DNA of 13,903 bases from Bacteroidales bacterium H10. GTDB taxonomy: Bacteria > Bacteroidota > Bacteroidia > Bacteroidales > Muribaculaceae. Made by a program: the position numbers and the translations under genes. The DNA lies in contig DAAV01000060.1 of NCBI GenBank assembly GCA_001701295.1, positions 5,455-19,357 of the forward strand. Direction: 5' to 3'. Numbering within the stretch: position 1 is the stretch's first letter; each line of letters begins with the position of its first letter. The notes under the pieces were generated by a model. It did not search any database. It saw only the letters and a program-made list of their open reading frames with translations, and had not been told where the DNA came from. This document shows positions 5,458-13,848 of this stretch, piece after piece.

Positions 5458-6933
5458 TCAGCTGACCGGTTTCTGTGAACTGAAATTGGCTGCCTGCATG
5501 TCGGCAGGCAGAGCTTCTTTCTCGGCTTTGATTTTTTTGTTGTCTCCCGAATGGGCTGCGAACCGTGCCACCGACATCATGATTCCGAGTGCGGCAGACA
5601 TGACGATTACCGATGTGCCTCCTTTGGAGATGAATGGCAACGGCTGTCCCGATACAGGGAACACTCCTGTCACTATGGCCATGTGGACGAGGGCCTGGAA
5701 CACGATCATCACCGCGCATCCCATGATAAGAAATGCCGGGAATGCCCGTGAGCATTTGTAGGCTATACGTCCCGCCCGTGCGAGAAGCAGCAGGAAAAGA
5801 AGCAGCACGGCTGCCCCTCCTATGAATCCTGTGTCTTCGACTATGATGGAATAGATATAGTCCGAGAAGGCGAGTGGAAGGCGTGCGCTTTCGCGGGAGT
5901 TGCCCGGACCCTGGCCGAACATGCCGCCGTTTGCCTGTGAGAATTTTGCAAAGATCACCTGGCGGTTTATGTCGTCGATAGGATCGGTCGGCTGTACGCC
6001 TTCTATAAATCGTTTGAAACGCCCTTTGTGGGTTTCCGCACGACCGTTGCCTGATGTGGTCCCTGAGACTATGGCGCCCCCTCCAGATTTTGCCAGAAGT
6101 TCCTGACGTGCCTTTACTTCATCGAATTCCGTACTTGTCGGAGTGACGTATTTGATTCCGTACAGTGCTCCTCCTGCCACGGCATAGACCAGCATGACGA
6201 TACCGAATTTTTTCCACTGGATGCCGCCTATCAGCATCATGCATATACTCACGGCCATGAGAAGTATTGTGTTCGTCAGGCCGTTGCGCCATAGGCACGC
6301 GCTGAATATCACTACAACCACCGCCGCCGTTATAACGCCGGTATTGGTGACGCCTCCAGGGGTCTGGTTCTTGCCTAATATGGAAGCGAGGAGGCATACC
6401 ACAGACAGTTTGACTATCTCTGCAGGCTGGATCGTTATTCCGGCCACCCTGATGGCGCGTTGGGCGCCGTTGATCTCCATACCCATAAAACTCGATATTA
6501 GAAGCAGCCCCAACGAGAATATGGCGAAAGCCCATGCGAATTTGTTGATGATGGTATATGGCGTCTTCTGAAGCCATAGTACTATGCCGAAACCTATGAG
6601 AAGAAATATACTGTGACGGATCAGCGGCCCGTATACGTTCGAACCTGAAACTTCGGTGCTTGATGCGCTGTAAAGTTCGATTACGCTTATCACAAGCAGA
6701 AAAAGATATATGCCCCAGATGTAGGGATCGGGGCGTCCCTTTTTCTTTGCAAGTGCGGCGGTCTTGGCGGTCTCGTTCTTGATCTGGTTGAGCCCTGCGG
6801 TTTTTTTACCTGTCCCGCCTTTTTCCATCGTCCCGCGCAGGGGAGTGCCGGTCGGGGAGTGCTCCCCGACCGGTTCACCGTCTATTGTCTTGCGGATTTC
6901 AAGTTCTTCTATCAGGTCGTTTCCTTTATCCAT
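5458..6933 (-). CDS. ftsW: Septal peptidoglycan glycosyltransferase FtsW (SEDS family)
   Basis: FtsW is a multi-pass inner-membrane glycosyltransferase of the SEDS family that polymerises lipid II at the septum together with its FtsI-type transpeptidase partner. At 491 residues it is longer than many homologues, mainly because of a hydrophilic N-terminal extension of about 69 residues and a basic, charged C-terminal tail (about 460-491). The membrane core (about 71-460) shows NGAQRAI...ITIQPAEIVKL (155-176; the usual NGARRW Trp is Ala), GGMFGQGPGNS (336-346), FSDYIYSIIVEDTG (356-369) with the Asp expected to be catalytic (D358), and PFISKGGTS (433-441). The ATG at 6933 is used; Met36 is an alternative start that would remove the strong inverted repeat at 6848-6873. 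It lies 54 bp after murD and 49 bp before murG. A RodA-type elongation enzyme is less likely given the cluster context. Confidence 0.95.
   Translation of the reverse strand: MDKGNDLIEELEIRKTIDGEPVGEHSPTGTPLRGTMEKGGTGKKTAGLNQIKNETAKTAALAKKKGRPDPYIWGIYLFLLVISVIELYSASSTEVSGSNVYGPLIRHSIFLLIGFGIVLWLQKTPYTIINKFAWAFAIFSLGLLLISSFMGMEINGAQRAIRVAGITIQPAEIVKLSVVCLLASILGKNQTPGGVTNTGVITAAVVVVIFSACLWRNGLTNTILLMAVSICMMLIGGIQWKKFGIVMLVYAVAGGALYGIKYVTPTSTEFDEVKARQELLAKSGGGAIVSGTTSGNGRAETHKGRFKRFIEGVQPTDPIDDINRQVIFAKFSQANGGMFGQGPGNSRESARLPLAFSDYIYSIIVEDTGFIGGAAVLLLFLLLLARAGRIAYKCSRAFPAFLIMGCAVMIVFQALVHMAIVTGVFPVSGQPLPFISKGGTSVIVMSAALGIMMSVARFAAHSGDNKKIKAEKEALPADMQAANFSSQKPVS
5490..5511. repeat. 8-bp inverted repeat near the 3' end of ftsW
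   Basis: CTGCCTGC (5490-5497) and GCAGGCAG (5504-5511) are perfectly complementary around a six-base loop. They lie in the codons for the variable FtsW C-terminal tail (residues about 475-481), some 30 bases before the stop and about 80 bases before the murG start. The RNA could form a compact GC-rich hairpin. No U-tract follows, so it is not a terminator. Confidence 0.45.
6848..6873. repeat. Perfect 12-bp GC-rich inverted repeat in the 5' coding part of ftsW
   Basis: CCGGTCGGGGAG (6848-6859) and CTCCCCGACCGG (6862-6873) are exact complements separated by two bases. In RNA an 11-pair, strongly GC stem with a four-base loop would form, starting 60 bases after the ftsW ATG. It covers codons 21-29 of the poorly conserved N-terminal extension. 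No T-tract follows on either strand, so it does not look like an intrinsic terminator. It could affect ftsW mRNA folding or translation, or be a small inserted palindrome. Confidence 0.8.
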
Positions 6934-6987
6934 CTCTATCTCGGTTTTTTATTGTGAATAGGAGAGCCGTTTATGTGTTGTGTCAGC

Positions 6988-8340
6988 TTATTTTTCTTGG
7001 CTGTCCTGCAGTTTCATGACTTCGGCCTTGAATTTATCGCCTCTGTCTTCGTAACTGCTGAACAGATCGAAGCTTGCGCAACAGGGCGACAATAATACCG
7101 TATCGCCCTCTTCGGCCAGATCCGCACATGTCTTTACGGCTTCTTCTATTGAGTGCGTGTCGCGTATTTCGGCGACTTTTCCCCGGAAGAAGTCCATAAG
7201 TTTGCTGTTGTCTTTGCCCATGCAGACTATGGCTTTTACTTTTTCTCCCACAAGAGATTCTATCTCTGTGTAGTCATTGCCTTTGTCTTTGCCTCCTAAT
7301 ATCAGCACGGTGGGTGTGTTCATGCTTTCGAGCGCATACCATGTGGAGTTGACATTGGTAGCCTTGGAGTCGTTGACATAACGCACGCCATTGATTGTGG
7401 CGACGTATTCCAGACGGTGTTCCACTGCCTCGAAGTCTTCGAGAGCGTGGCGTATGGTGTCTTTCTTTATGTCAAGAAGGCTCGCCGAGAGGCCGGCCGC
7501 CATTGAATTGTACAGGTTGTGCAGTCCGGTAAGCGACAGCTTGTCACGCGGAATGTCCCATACCTCCATTGGCGTCTCGAACTTGATGATTCCGTTGTCG
7601 ACGTAGGCTTTTGTCCCTTCCTCCTTGAATTCGCTGAAGGGCATCTGTATCGCGTCGATCTGAAGATGCTTTATCTGCTCCTTTACGACCGGATCGTCTT
7701 GCCAGTAGATGAAGTAATCTTCGGGTCCCTGATTCTGCAATATGCGGAACTTCGCGGCCACATAATTCTCCATCTTGTGATCATACCTGTCCATATGGTC
7801 GGGTGTGATGTTGGTGATGACGGCTATCCCCGCTTTGAAATCATACATGTTTTCAAGTTGGAAACTTGACAGTTCTATCACGTATATGTCATGATGCTCC
7901 CGTGCCACCTGCAGGGCCATGCTTTTTCCTACATTGCCTGCCAGTCCCACGTTCAGGCCTGCTTCTTTCAGTATGTGGTAGGTGAGAAGTGTGGTCGTTG
8001 TCTTACCGTTGCTTCCGGTGATACATACCATTTTTGCATCTGTGTAGCGTCCGGCGAATTCGATTTCGGAGATTACCGGAGTACCTTTTTCAGTGAATTT
8101 TTTCACAAGGGGCGCATAAGGCGGTATGCCGGGACTTTTTATTACCAGATCGGCGTCCAGCAGCTTCTCCTCCGAATGCTTGCCTTCTTCGTAGGCTATC
8201 CCTTCTTCTTCAAGCATTTCCTGGTATTTCGGCTTTATTGAACCCATATCGCTGAGAAATACTTCCATCCCTTTTGTCTTGCCGAGGATGGCGGCTCCTA
8301 CTCCGCTTTCTCCTCCGCCAAAAACAACCAGTTTTTCCAT
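6988..8340 (-). CDS. murD: UDP-N-acetylmuramoyl-L-alanine--D-glutamate ligase MurD
   Basis: MurD adds D-glutamate to UDP-MurNAc-L-Ala with ATP in the cytoplasm. The protein has 450 residues, the normal length. The N-terminal UDP-binding domain begins VVFGGGESGVGAA (5-17) and includes SPGIPPYAP (69-77). The ATPase domain has P-loop ITGSNGKTTT (107-116), AGNVG (134-138), ELSSFQLE (156-163), NITPDHMDRY (177-186), and Lys197 at the position expected for the carbamylated lysine. The C-terminal domain has VEHRLEYV (306-313), YVNDSKATN (321-329), GGKDKG (349-354), and SPCCASFDLFSSYEDRGDKF (418-437), the usual MurD ending. It starts with ATG 9 bp after the mraY stop, without an obvious Shine-Dalgarno sequence. 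ftsW follows after 54 bp. No deviation from the family stands out. Confidence 0.98.
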   Translation of the reverse strand: MEKLVVFGGGESGVGAAILGKTKGMEVFLSDMGSIKPKYQEMLEEEGIAYEEGKHSEEKLLDADLVIKSPGIPPYAPLVKKFTEKGTPVISEIEFAGRYTDAKMVCITGSNGKTTTTLLTYHILKEAGLNVGLAGNVGKSMALQVAREHHDIYVIELSSFQLENMYDFKAGIAVITNITPDHMDRYDHKMENYVAAKFRILQNQGPEDYFIYWQDDPVVKEQIKHLQIDAIQMPFSEFKEEGTKAYVDNGIIKFETPMEVWDIPRDKLSLTGLHNLYNSMAAGLSASLLDIKKDTIRHALEDFEAVEHRLEYVATINGVRYVNDSKATNVNSTWYALESMNTPTVLILGGKDKGNDYTEIESLVGEKVKAIVCMGKDNSKLMDFFRGKVAEIRDTHSIEEAVKTCADLAEEGDTVLLSPCCASFDLFSSYEDRGDKFKAEVMKLQDSQEK

Positions 8341-8349
8341 ATGTTGCGG

Positions 8350-9666
8350 TTATCTTATTTTTAATGTTACAAATGTCAGTGCGGCAAGCAATATGCCAAC
8401 GATCCAGAAGCGTGTGACGATCTTGTTCTCGGGTATGGGGTTGACAGGAAAATTCCATTTTACCGACGCTCCCGGTTGCGCTTCTTTCTGGAAATGATGA
8501 TGAAGGGGTGTCATCTTGAAGATACGTCTCCCCTCGCCATATTTTTTCTTTGTATATTTGAAATATGCCACCTGCATGACCACCGAAAGATCTTCCAGGA
8601 AGAATATCAGACATAGCAGTGGAATCAGCAGTTCCTTGCGGATGAGAATGGCGAACACGGCCAATATGCCTCCGATTGTCAGCGATCCTGTGTCTCCCAT
8701 GAATACCTGTGCGGGAAACGCGTTATACCACAGGAAGCCTACAAGTGCGCCTATGAAAGCGCCGGCAAATACCACGAGTTCCGCCGAACCGGGTATATAC
8801 ATGATGTTCAGATAGCTGGAATATATCACATTGCCTCCTAAGTATGCCATGATCAGCAGGGCTACGCCTATTATGGCGGAAGTCCCTGCGCAAAGGCCGT
8901 CAAGTCCGTCGGTGAGATTGGCTCCGTTGCTCACTGCGGTGACCACTATCACCACGACAAGTACGAAAACGAGCCATCCCAATGTCTGGGCGCTGTTCTT
9001 GTCGGGTAGCCATGATGTGAGCCATTGGTAATTGAAGTTGTTGTTTTTTACGAACGGAATTGTGGTCTGTGGTGACTTTATCTCGTCTTTCGAAACCACG
9101 ATCTCTGTCGCGATCTCTTCTTCATCTGTCACTCGGGACTCGTTTGGGGCCGTCGTTACATCTGCTGTCATTATCTCACGCTCGAAGTTCTCGCTCATGA
9201 CGATCTGAGGTGAAAGCCACATTGTTATGCCGACTAATAGGCCGAGACCCACCTGACCGGTGACTTTGTATTTCCCTTTGAGGCCGTCTTTGTTGTGATA
9301 CTTGAGTTTGCGATAATCGTCCAGAAAGCCTATCGCACCCATCCAGAGGGTGGCCACTATCATCAGAAGCATGTATATGTTCTGGAGGTTTCCCATCAGA
9401 AGGCATGGGACAAGTGTCGCGATTATTATGATCACTCCTCCCATTGTCGGAGTGCCCTTTTTTGCCATCTGTCCTTCGAGTCCGAGATTGCGGACTACTT
9501 CGCCGATCTGCATTTTCTGCAGCCGGGCTATTATATGATGCCCGAAGATCAAAGCGATCACCAGGGCCAGGGCAAACGATATGCCGGCACGGAACGTGAT
9601 GTATCCCATCAGATTGTGTCCTGGGAAATCCCATCCGTCAAGTGCCTCCAATAGCCAATATATCAT
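8350..9666 (-). CDS. mraY: Phospho-N-acetylmuramoyl-pentapeptide transferase MraY
   Basis: MraY transfers phospho-MurNAc-pentapeptide to undecaprenyl phosphate in the inner membrane, giving lipid I. It has 438 residues against about 360 in Proteobacteria. Family motifs: KKGTPTMGG (69-77), the aspartate pair in FLDDYRK (114-120), NGANLTDGLDGL (247-258), the catalytic-site FMGDTGSLTIGG (323-334, D325), and PLHHHFQ (387-393). The extra length comes from residues about 152-226, an acidic and Thr-rich stretch between two membrane helices on the predicted periplasmic side, and from about 20 residues after the HHH motif. Both look like the enlarged MraY form of Bacteroidota. The reading frame starts at ATG 9666, 51 bp after murE. 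In many bacteria murF sits at this junction; it is absent here. murD follows after 9 bp. Confidence 0.97.
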   Translation of the reverse strand: MIYWLLEALDGWDFPGHNLMGYITFRAGISFALALVIALIFGHHIIARLQKMQIGEVVRNLGLEGQMAKKGTPTMGGVIIIIATLVPCLLMGNLQNIYMLLMIVATLWMGAIGFLDDYRKLKYHNKDGLKGKYKVTGQVGLGLLVGITMWLSPQIVMSENFEREIMTADVTTAPNESRVTDEEEIATEIVVSKDEIKSPQTTIPFVKNNNFNYQWLTSWLPDKNSAQTLGWLVFVLVVVIVVTAVSNGANLTDGLDGLCAGTSAIIGVALLIMAYLGGNVIYSSYLNIMYIPGSAELVVFAGAFIGALVGFLWYNAFPAQVFMGDTGSLTIGGILAVFAILIRKELLIPLLCLIFFLEDLSVVMQVAYFKYTKKKYGEGRRIFKMTPLHHHFQKEAQPGASVKWNFPVNPIPENKIVTRFWIVGILLAALTFVTLKIR

Positions 9667-9717
9667 CGGTCTGTCAATTCAGTTTTTACAGCGGAATTAA
9701 GTTTGTTCTTTATTTTG

Positions 9718-11181
9718 TCAGATGCGGCTCTGCAGCTCTTTCTGGACTTCCTCGCGGTCATCGAAGTGATGGCGTACACCCTGCACCTCCTGATAGGGCT
9801 CATGTCCCTTGCCGGCCACAAGGACCACCTCTCCCGGTTTAGCCGTCCGTATCGCGGTGCGTATGGCCTCGCGGCGGTCGGTTATGCAAAGCGTGCGGCG
9901 CATCTCCACATCGTTGAGGCCCGCGCGCATGTCGGATATGATTGTTTCGGGATCCTCGTTGCGGGGATTGTCGCTCGTCAGTATCAGAAGATCGCTGCGG
10001 CAGGCGGCCTCACGTGCCATTATGGGGCGTTTACCGTGGTCTCTGTTGCCTCCGGCGCCTACTACGGTGGTGATGCGTCCCTCTGTGCCGATTACTTCTC
10101 TGATGGTATCAAGCACATTGACAAGGGCATCGGGCGTATGGGCATAGTCTACGATCGCTGTGACGCCGTCTTCCGAGCGGAAAGTCTGGAAGCGCCCGGC
10201 CACAGGAACAAGACGACTCATATTAACTGCCACTTCTTCCTCGGGAAATCCTGTCAGTATCGATGCTCCATACACTGCCGTAAGGTTATAGGCATTGAAT
10301 CGTCCCGTAAAGCCGACCTCGATGTCGCGTCCGTTGAGTTGCAGGAGCGTGCCGTCCAGCCGTGTCTCAAGGATCTTGCAGCGGAAATCAGCGTCTGAGC
10401 GCAGTGAATAGGTATATACTTTGGCTTTGGTGTTCTGGACCATATATGCGCCGGCCTTGTCATCGGCGTTGACAAGAGCGAAAGCGTCGGCGGGAAGCAT
10501 GTCGAAAAACATCTTCTTGGCGTTCATGTAGTTCTCTACTGTGCCATGATAGTCGAGATGGTCGCGGGTAAGATTGCTGAACACCGCCCCCTTGAATTTC
10601 AGACCTGCGATGCGGTGTTGCTGCGCCGCGTGGCTCGACACTTCCATAAATGCATAGTCACAGCCCGCTTCTACCATCTCGGCCAGAAGTTCGTTGAGCG
10701 TGATCGGATCCGGTGTGGTATGTGTGGTCGGGATAGCCTTGTCCTGGATGTAGTTGCAAACAGTCGAGAGAAGGCCGGCCTTGTATCCCTCCAGCTTAGC
10801 CATTTCGTAAAGAAGTGTGGCAGTAGTGGTCTTGCCGTTGGTTCCTGTCACTCCCACGAGCTTCAGCTTTGTCGACGGATGTCCGTACCATGCCGACGCG
10901 AGGAGTCCGAGAGCCTCGGCTGAATCCGCAACTTTGATATATGTGATCCCTTTTTCGAGGGAAGTCGGCAGTTCCTCGCACACGATCGCACCTACATGGG
11001 TGCTGGCTACTACCGGTATATATTTGTGTCCGTCGGTCGTGACTCCTCTTACGGCTACGAAGAGTGAGTCTTTCTCGACTTTGCGGGAGTCACTGTGTAC
11101 TCCGATAATGTTTTTGTCTGTATCTCCGATCACTTCGAGGGGCTTTATATCCTCCAGAAGTCGTGATAGTTTGAGCGTCAT
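9718..11181 (-). CDS. murE: UDP-MurNAc-L-Ala-D-Glu ligase MurE, meso-diaminopimelate type
   Basis: MurE adds the third stem-peptide residue to UDP-MurNAc-L-Ala-D-Glu with ATP. The protein has 487 residues. The N-terminal domain includes [18 protein letters not shown] (29-46). The ATPase domain has P-loop [10 protein letters not shown] (111-120), HTTPDP (154-159), [10 protein letters not shown] (179-188), [11 protein letters not shown] (203-213), and Lys222 as the likely carbamylated lysine. The C-terminal domain has [10 protein letters not shown] (344-353), [12 protein letters not shown] (375-386), DNPRNEDP (404-411), and AGKGHEPYQ (456-464). The DNPR motif is the known marker of enzymes that add meso-diaminopimelate rather than L-lysine, so the cell wall is predicted to be of the mDAP type. 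It starts with ATG 56 bp after ftsI; the gap is A-rich with no clear Shine-Dalgarno sequence. mraY follows after 51 bp. Confidence 0.98.
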   Translation of the reverse strand: MTLKLSRLLEDIKPLEVIGDTDKNIIGVHSDSRKVEKDSLFVAVRGVTTDGHKYIPVVASTHVGAIVCEELPTSLEKGITYIKVADSAEALGLLASAWYGHPSTKLKLVGVTGTNGKTTTATLLYEMAKLEGYKAGLLSTVCNYIQDKAIPTTHTTPDPITLNELLAEMVEAGCDYAFMEVSSHAAQQHRIAGLKFKGAVFSNLTRDHLDYHGTVENYMNAKKMFFDMLPADAFALVNADDKAGAYMVQNTKAKVYTYSLRSDADFRCKILETRLDGTLLQLNGRDIEVGFTGRFNAYNLTAVYGASILTGFPEEEVAVNMSRLVPVAGRFQTFRSEDGVTAIVDYAHTPDALVNVLDTIREVIGTEGRITTVVGAGGNRDHGKRPIMAREAACRSDLLILTSDNPRNEDPETIISDMRAGLNDVEMRRTLCITDRREAIRTAIRTAKPGEVVLVAGKGHEPYQEVQGVRHHFDDREEVQKELQSRI

Positions 11182-11237
11182 ATTTCTAAGTGTTTTATAT
11201 ATTCTTGTTGTGTATCCCCGCTATCCTTTCCGTTGTG

Positions 11238-13358
11238 TCAGTTGCGCAGGCTGAGTACTATATTGTCTCCCCGGCGGTAAGTCGAGCCAGGAGGAATTGA
11301 CTGCGATACGACATGTCCTGTGCCGCGTGTGCGCACGTTTATGCCGCAGCTCTCCAGAATGCGTATCGCCGATGGCAGATCATATCCTTTCACATCAGGC
11401 ATAAGGTTGTTATGGCCTGTGTTTGCGGTTTTGACCCGTTTGAGATTCTTTATTCCGAGTGCGCCTGCTATTTTACCCATGTTCCCTTTGGTCGAAGCTG
11501 AGACAATTGGTGAACTTTCTTTTTTTTCCGCCGTGTAGGTCGAGGCGTTGTTCAGCATTCCCCGTGAATACATCTTGATAGCCATGTTCTTGACTACCTG
11601 GCCTGAAGTGCGGTTGGCGGAATTGCCCGCACTCGACAGTACCAGCGCCATGCAGCTGTACTGTGGATTTTCGTAAGGGAAAAAACCTGCGAACGCATAC
11701 CTGCGTTTGGCATGGTTGTAGACTCCTTTCTCGACAGGATAGGCTGTGCCGGTCTTGCCGACCACACAGACACGGTCGTCACGTACCAGACGGGCTGTAC
11801 CATGATCCCCCCATACCACTTCGCGTATGCATTCGCGTACCTTGCGGGCCGTGGCGGCAGAACATATGCTGTCTCGGATGTAACTTATCTTAAGCACTGA
11901 GTCTACACCGTTCTCGTCGATGAGGCTTTTCACCAGATGCGGACGTACATATTTGCCGTCGTTGGCTATGGCGTTGTAAACTGACAGCGTGAAGAGTGGA
12001 GGCAATTCCGTATTGTATCCATAGGCCTGACGGGCGAGGTCAAGGTGACGTGCTGTCATAGTGATGTTGTGGCCTTTCGAGTTCTTTGCTGTCAGACGGC
12101 GTATCCGGGGGGTGCTCTCGCCTGCTATACCCGACCGTATTGGCTCGAAAAATCCGAGACCCGCCAGACGGTCATACCATTTTTCCGGATTCTGTGAATA
12201 TCCTCTGAATATGACTCGGGCTATTCCAGGGTTTGATGACTGCTCGATCACCTGTTTCATTGTCTTCATGCCACTCCCGTGAGGGTCACTCGTTTTCATG
12301 AAGGGACTGCAGTCCACCATGTCGTTGACACTTTTTACAAGTCCGTCCTCGAAGGCTATCATCAGTGAGATCGGCTTCATGACAGAGCCGGGTTCGTAGG
12401 GGAGTACCGCACGGTTCAGGGCCTCTCCGTATGTGCCGTCCTCAAGCAGCTCTATATTGGATATGGCCTTGATCTCCCCTGTCTTTACCTCCATGAGTAT
12501 CGCTGTCCCCCATTCGGCGTTGGCTTCGGCGCAGATTTTGTGAAGTTCCTCTTCGAGCATGTCCTGAAGGTCTATGTCGATGGTGGTATGGATGTCGAAG
12601 CCTCGTTGTGGAGGAGTGGCTATCCAGTTGCTTATGCCGTTGGTGAGAGCAACTTTTTTGGCAAGTCCGGGCTTGCCGTAAAGCAGTGAGTCGAGATCTT
12701 TCTCCAGGCCGGAGTAGCCGTGTATCTGTCTGGTCTCGCGGTTTTCGTTGACCCTTCCGATACTTCTGTAGGCCATTCGCCCGTATGGATAGATACGGGT
12801 GTTGCGGGTCTCTTTATAGAGAGGATGGCGTCCTTTGATGTCCTTAAGAAAAGGGAATCCTTTTATTTTATCGTAATCTTCAAGAGTTTTCTTTTGTGCC
12901 AGACGAAGTGCGCGCGGACGCAGGGAGTCCGGTTTCTCGAATTCTTTTTTCAGACGTGTGTGCCATGAATATTTTTTAATCGTATCTGCGGGTTGTGACA
13001 GTAGATTGGCGATACGGGGATAGTAGCGGTCAAGTGAGTCCGCAAGGGAGTCGATCGAACTCCACGGCACGATTTTCATCCGTTTTATTTTGTCATGTCG
13101 AAGATCGATCTTGATATCGTAGACTTTCAGATTGCAGGCAAGGATATTGCCGTTGTCTGCCAGGATATTGCCTCGTTCGGGCGCTATGGTGTCTATACGT
13201 GACAGCTCTGATCTGGCTCTGTCGTTCCAGTCATGCGCTTCTATGACGGTGGTGCTGAAAAGTTTGACGAGGATGACAACGCCAAACAGCACGAATCCGA
13301 TTGTGATCAGTCCGTAGCGGAATAATATGTGTGCCTTGTTGTTTTTTTTAGCTGCCAT
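11238..13358 (-). CDS. ftsI: Septal transpeptidase FtsI/PBP with C-terminal PASTA domain
   Basis: This class B penicillin-binding protein crosslinks septal peptidoglycan in the periplasm, pairing with FtsW. It has 706 residues. A basic cytoplasmic start and one membrane anchor (about 13-35) lead to the dimerisation/pedestal domain (about 55-250), with PERGNILADNG (60-70) and RIYPYGRMA (188-196). The transpeptidase domain (about 280-595) has all three active-site motifs: SVMK (S325-K328, catalytic serine), SSN (374-376) and KTG (535-537). A linker rich in Ser, Thr and Lys (about 605-645) leads to one PASTA domain (about 651-705) with LMPDVKGYDLPSAI and SQSIPPGSTYRRGD. The C-terminal PASTA domain recalls SpoVD/PBP2x-type proteins and is found in Bacteroidota FtsI. 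It starts 62 bp after ftsL and ends 56 bp before murE. Confidence 0.96.
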   Translation of the reverse strand: MAAKKNNKAHILFRYGLITIGFVLFGVVILVKLFSTTVIEAHDWNDRARSELSRIDTIAPERGNILADNGNILACNLKVYDIKIDLRHDKIKRMKIVPWSSIDSLADSLDRYYPRIANLLSQPADTIKKYSWHTRLKKEFEKPDSLRPRALRLAQKKTLEDYDKIKGFPFLKDIKGRHPLYKETRNTRIYPYGRMAYRSIGRVNENRETRQIHGYSGLEKDLDSLLYGKPGLAKKVALTNGISNWIATPPQRGFDIHTTIDIDLQDMLEEELHKICAEANAEWGTAILMEVKTGEIKAISNIELLEDGTYGEALNRAVLPYEPGSVMKPISLMIAFEDGLVKSVNDMVDCSPFMKTSDPHGSGMKTMKQVIEQSSNPGIARVIFRGYSQNPEKWYDRLAGLGFFEPIRSGIAGESTPRIRRLTAKNSKGHNITMTARHLDLARQAYGYNTELPPLFTLSVYNAIANDGKYVRPHLVKSLIDENGVDSVLKISYIRDSICSAATARKVRECIREVVWGDHGTARLVRDDRVCVVGKTGTAYPVEKGVYNHAKRRYAFAGFFPYENPQYSCMALVLSSAGNSANRTSGQVVKNMAIKMYSRGMLNNASTYTAEKKESSPIVSASTKGNMGKIAGALGIKNLKRVKTANTGHNNLMPDVKGYDLPSAIRILESCGINVRTRGTGHVVSQSIPPGSTYRRGDNIVLSLRN

Positions 13359-13391
13359 TTTGTTATTGATCCATTCTTGGTTTATTCCTGT

Positions 13392-13420
13392 CAGATAATC
13401 TCTGTTTTCTTTTTTATCTG
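13392..13420 (-). repeat. Weak inverted repeat just after the ftsL stop
   Basis: CAGATAA (13392-13398) and TTATCTG (13414-13420) are exact complements with a 15-base A/G-rich loop as read on the minus strand. The outer arm touches the ftsL stop codon at 13421-13423. The stem is AT-rich and the loop long, and no U-tract follows, so a terminator is unlikely. It may be an intercistronic RNA structure or chance. Confidence 0.3.
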
Positions 13421-13816
13421 TTATTGATGTCCGTTGTCTATGATTTCGTAAGGTGGTTGTTCCTGAAATTCAAGCGGGAGTCCTTTCTCTCTTACCATAC
13501 GTCTCATTTCTGTCTCACGGATCAATGACATGTAGGCAGCTTTTTCCTGAAGTTTATAGCTTTCGGCTCGTGCAAGTTCTGTATTCAGCCTTTTGATTTC
13601 TGACATTTTTGTCTTTGTTTTGTAGCGGAGGCCGATAAGGCCGATCACAGCCACAACTATGATAAGAAGGAGCCATGCGTTGTTTTTGAAGAATTCGACC
13701 GAGATGGAGCGTCCATAGCGGAATTCATTCACCCATGAGTACCCCCCTTTCTTATCTTTCTTTGCGTTTGCCCCCGCTTTTGCAGGATCGTTTTCAGTCC
13801 CGTTCTTCCTTCCCAT
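13421..13816 (-). CDS. ftsL: FtsL-like cell division protein
   Basis: This small bitopic protein of 131 residues fits FtsL, which with FtsQ and FtsB-type partners activates the FtsW-FtsI synthase at the septum. A long charged cytoplasmic N-terminus (1-45, rich in Lys and Gly) precedes one membrane helix (about 46-64, NAWLLLIIVVAVIGLIGLRY). A predicted periplasmic coiled coil follows (about 66-108, EIKRLNTELARAESYKLQEKA region), then a short tail ending PPYEIIDNGHQ. FtsL sequences are too divergent for motif-based recognition. The assignment rests on size, topology, coiled coil, and the canonical place between rsmH and ftsI. The N-terminus of about 45 residues is longer than in E. coli FtsL. 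It starts with ATG 32 bp after the rsmH stop; ftsI starts 62 bp downstream. Confidence 0.85.
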   Translation of the reverse strand: MGRKNGTENDPAKAGANAKKDKKGGYSWVNEFRYGRSISVEFFKNNAWLLLIIVVAVIGLIGLRYKTKTKMSEIKRLNTELARAESYKLQEKAAYMSLIRETEMRRMVREKGLPLEFQEQPPYEIIDNGHQ

Positions 13817-13848
13817 GGCTGTTCTATGAATATTGGTCTTCCTGGTTT

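Noticed and set aside
8210..8614. Minus-strand open frame spanning the mraY-murD junction
   Set aside because: Out of frame with both genes, which are complete and conserved through the junction.
9703..10398. Plus-strand open frame of 231 codons opposite murE
   Set aside because: Fully antisense to the conserved C-terminal half of murE; no family resemblance.
11182..11237. Possible small gene or RNA in the ftsI-murE gap
   Set aside because: Only 56 bp, A-rich, with no stable hairpin or promoter match visible.
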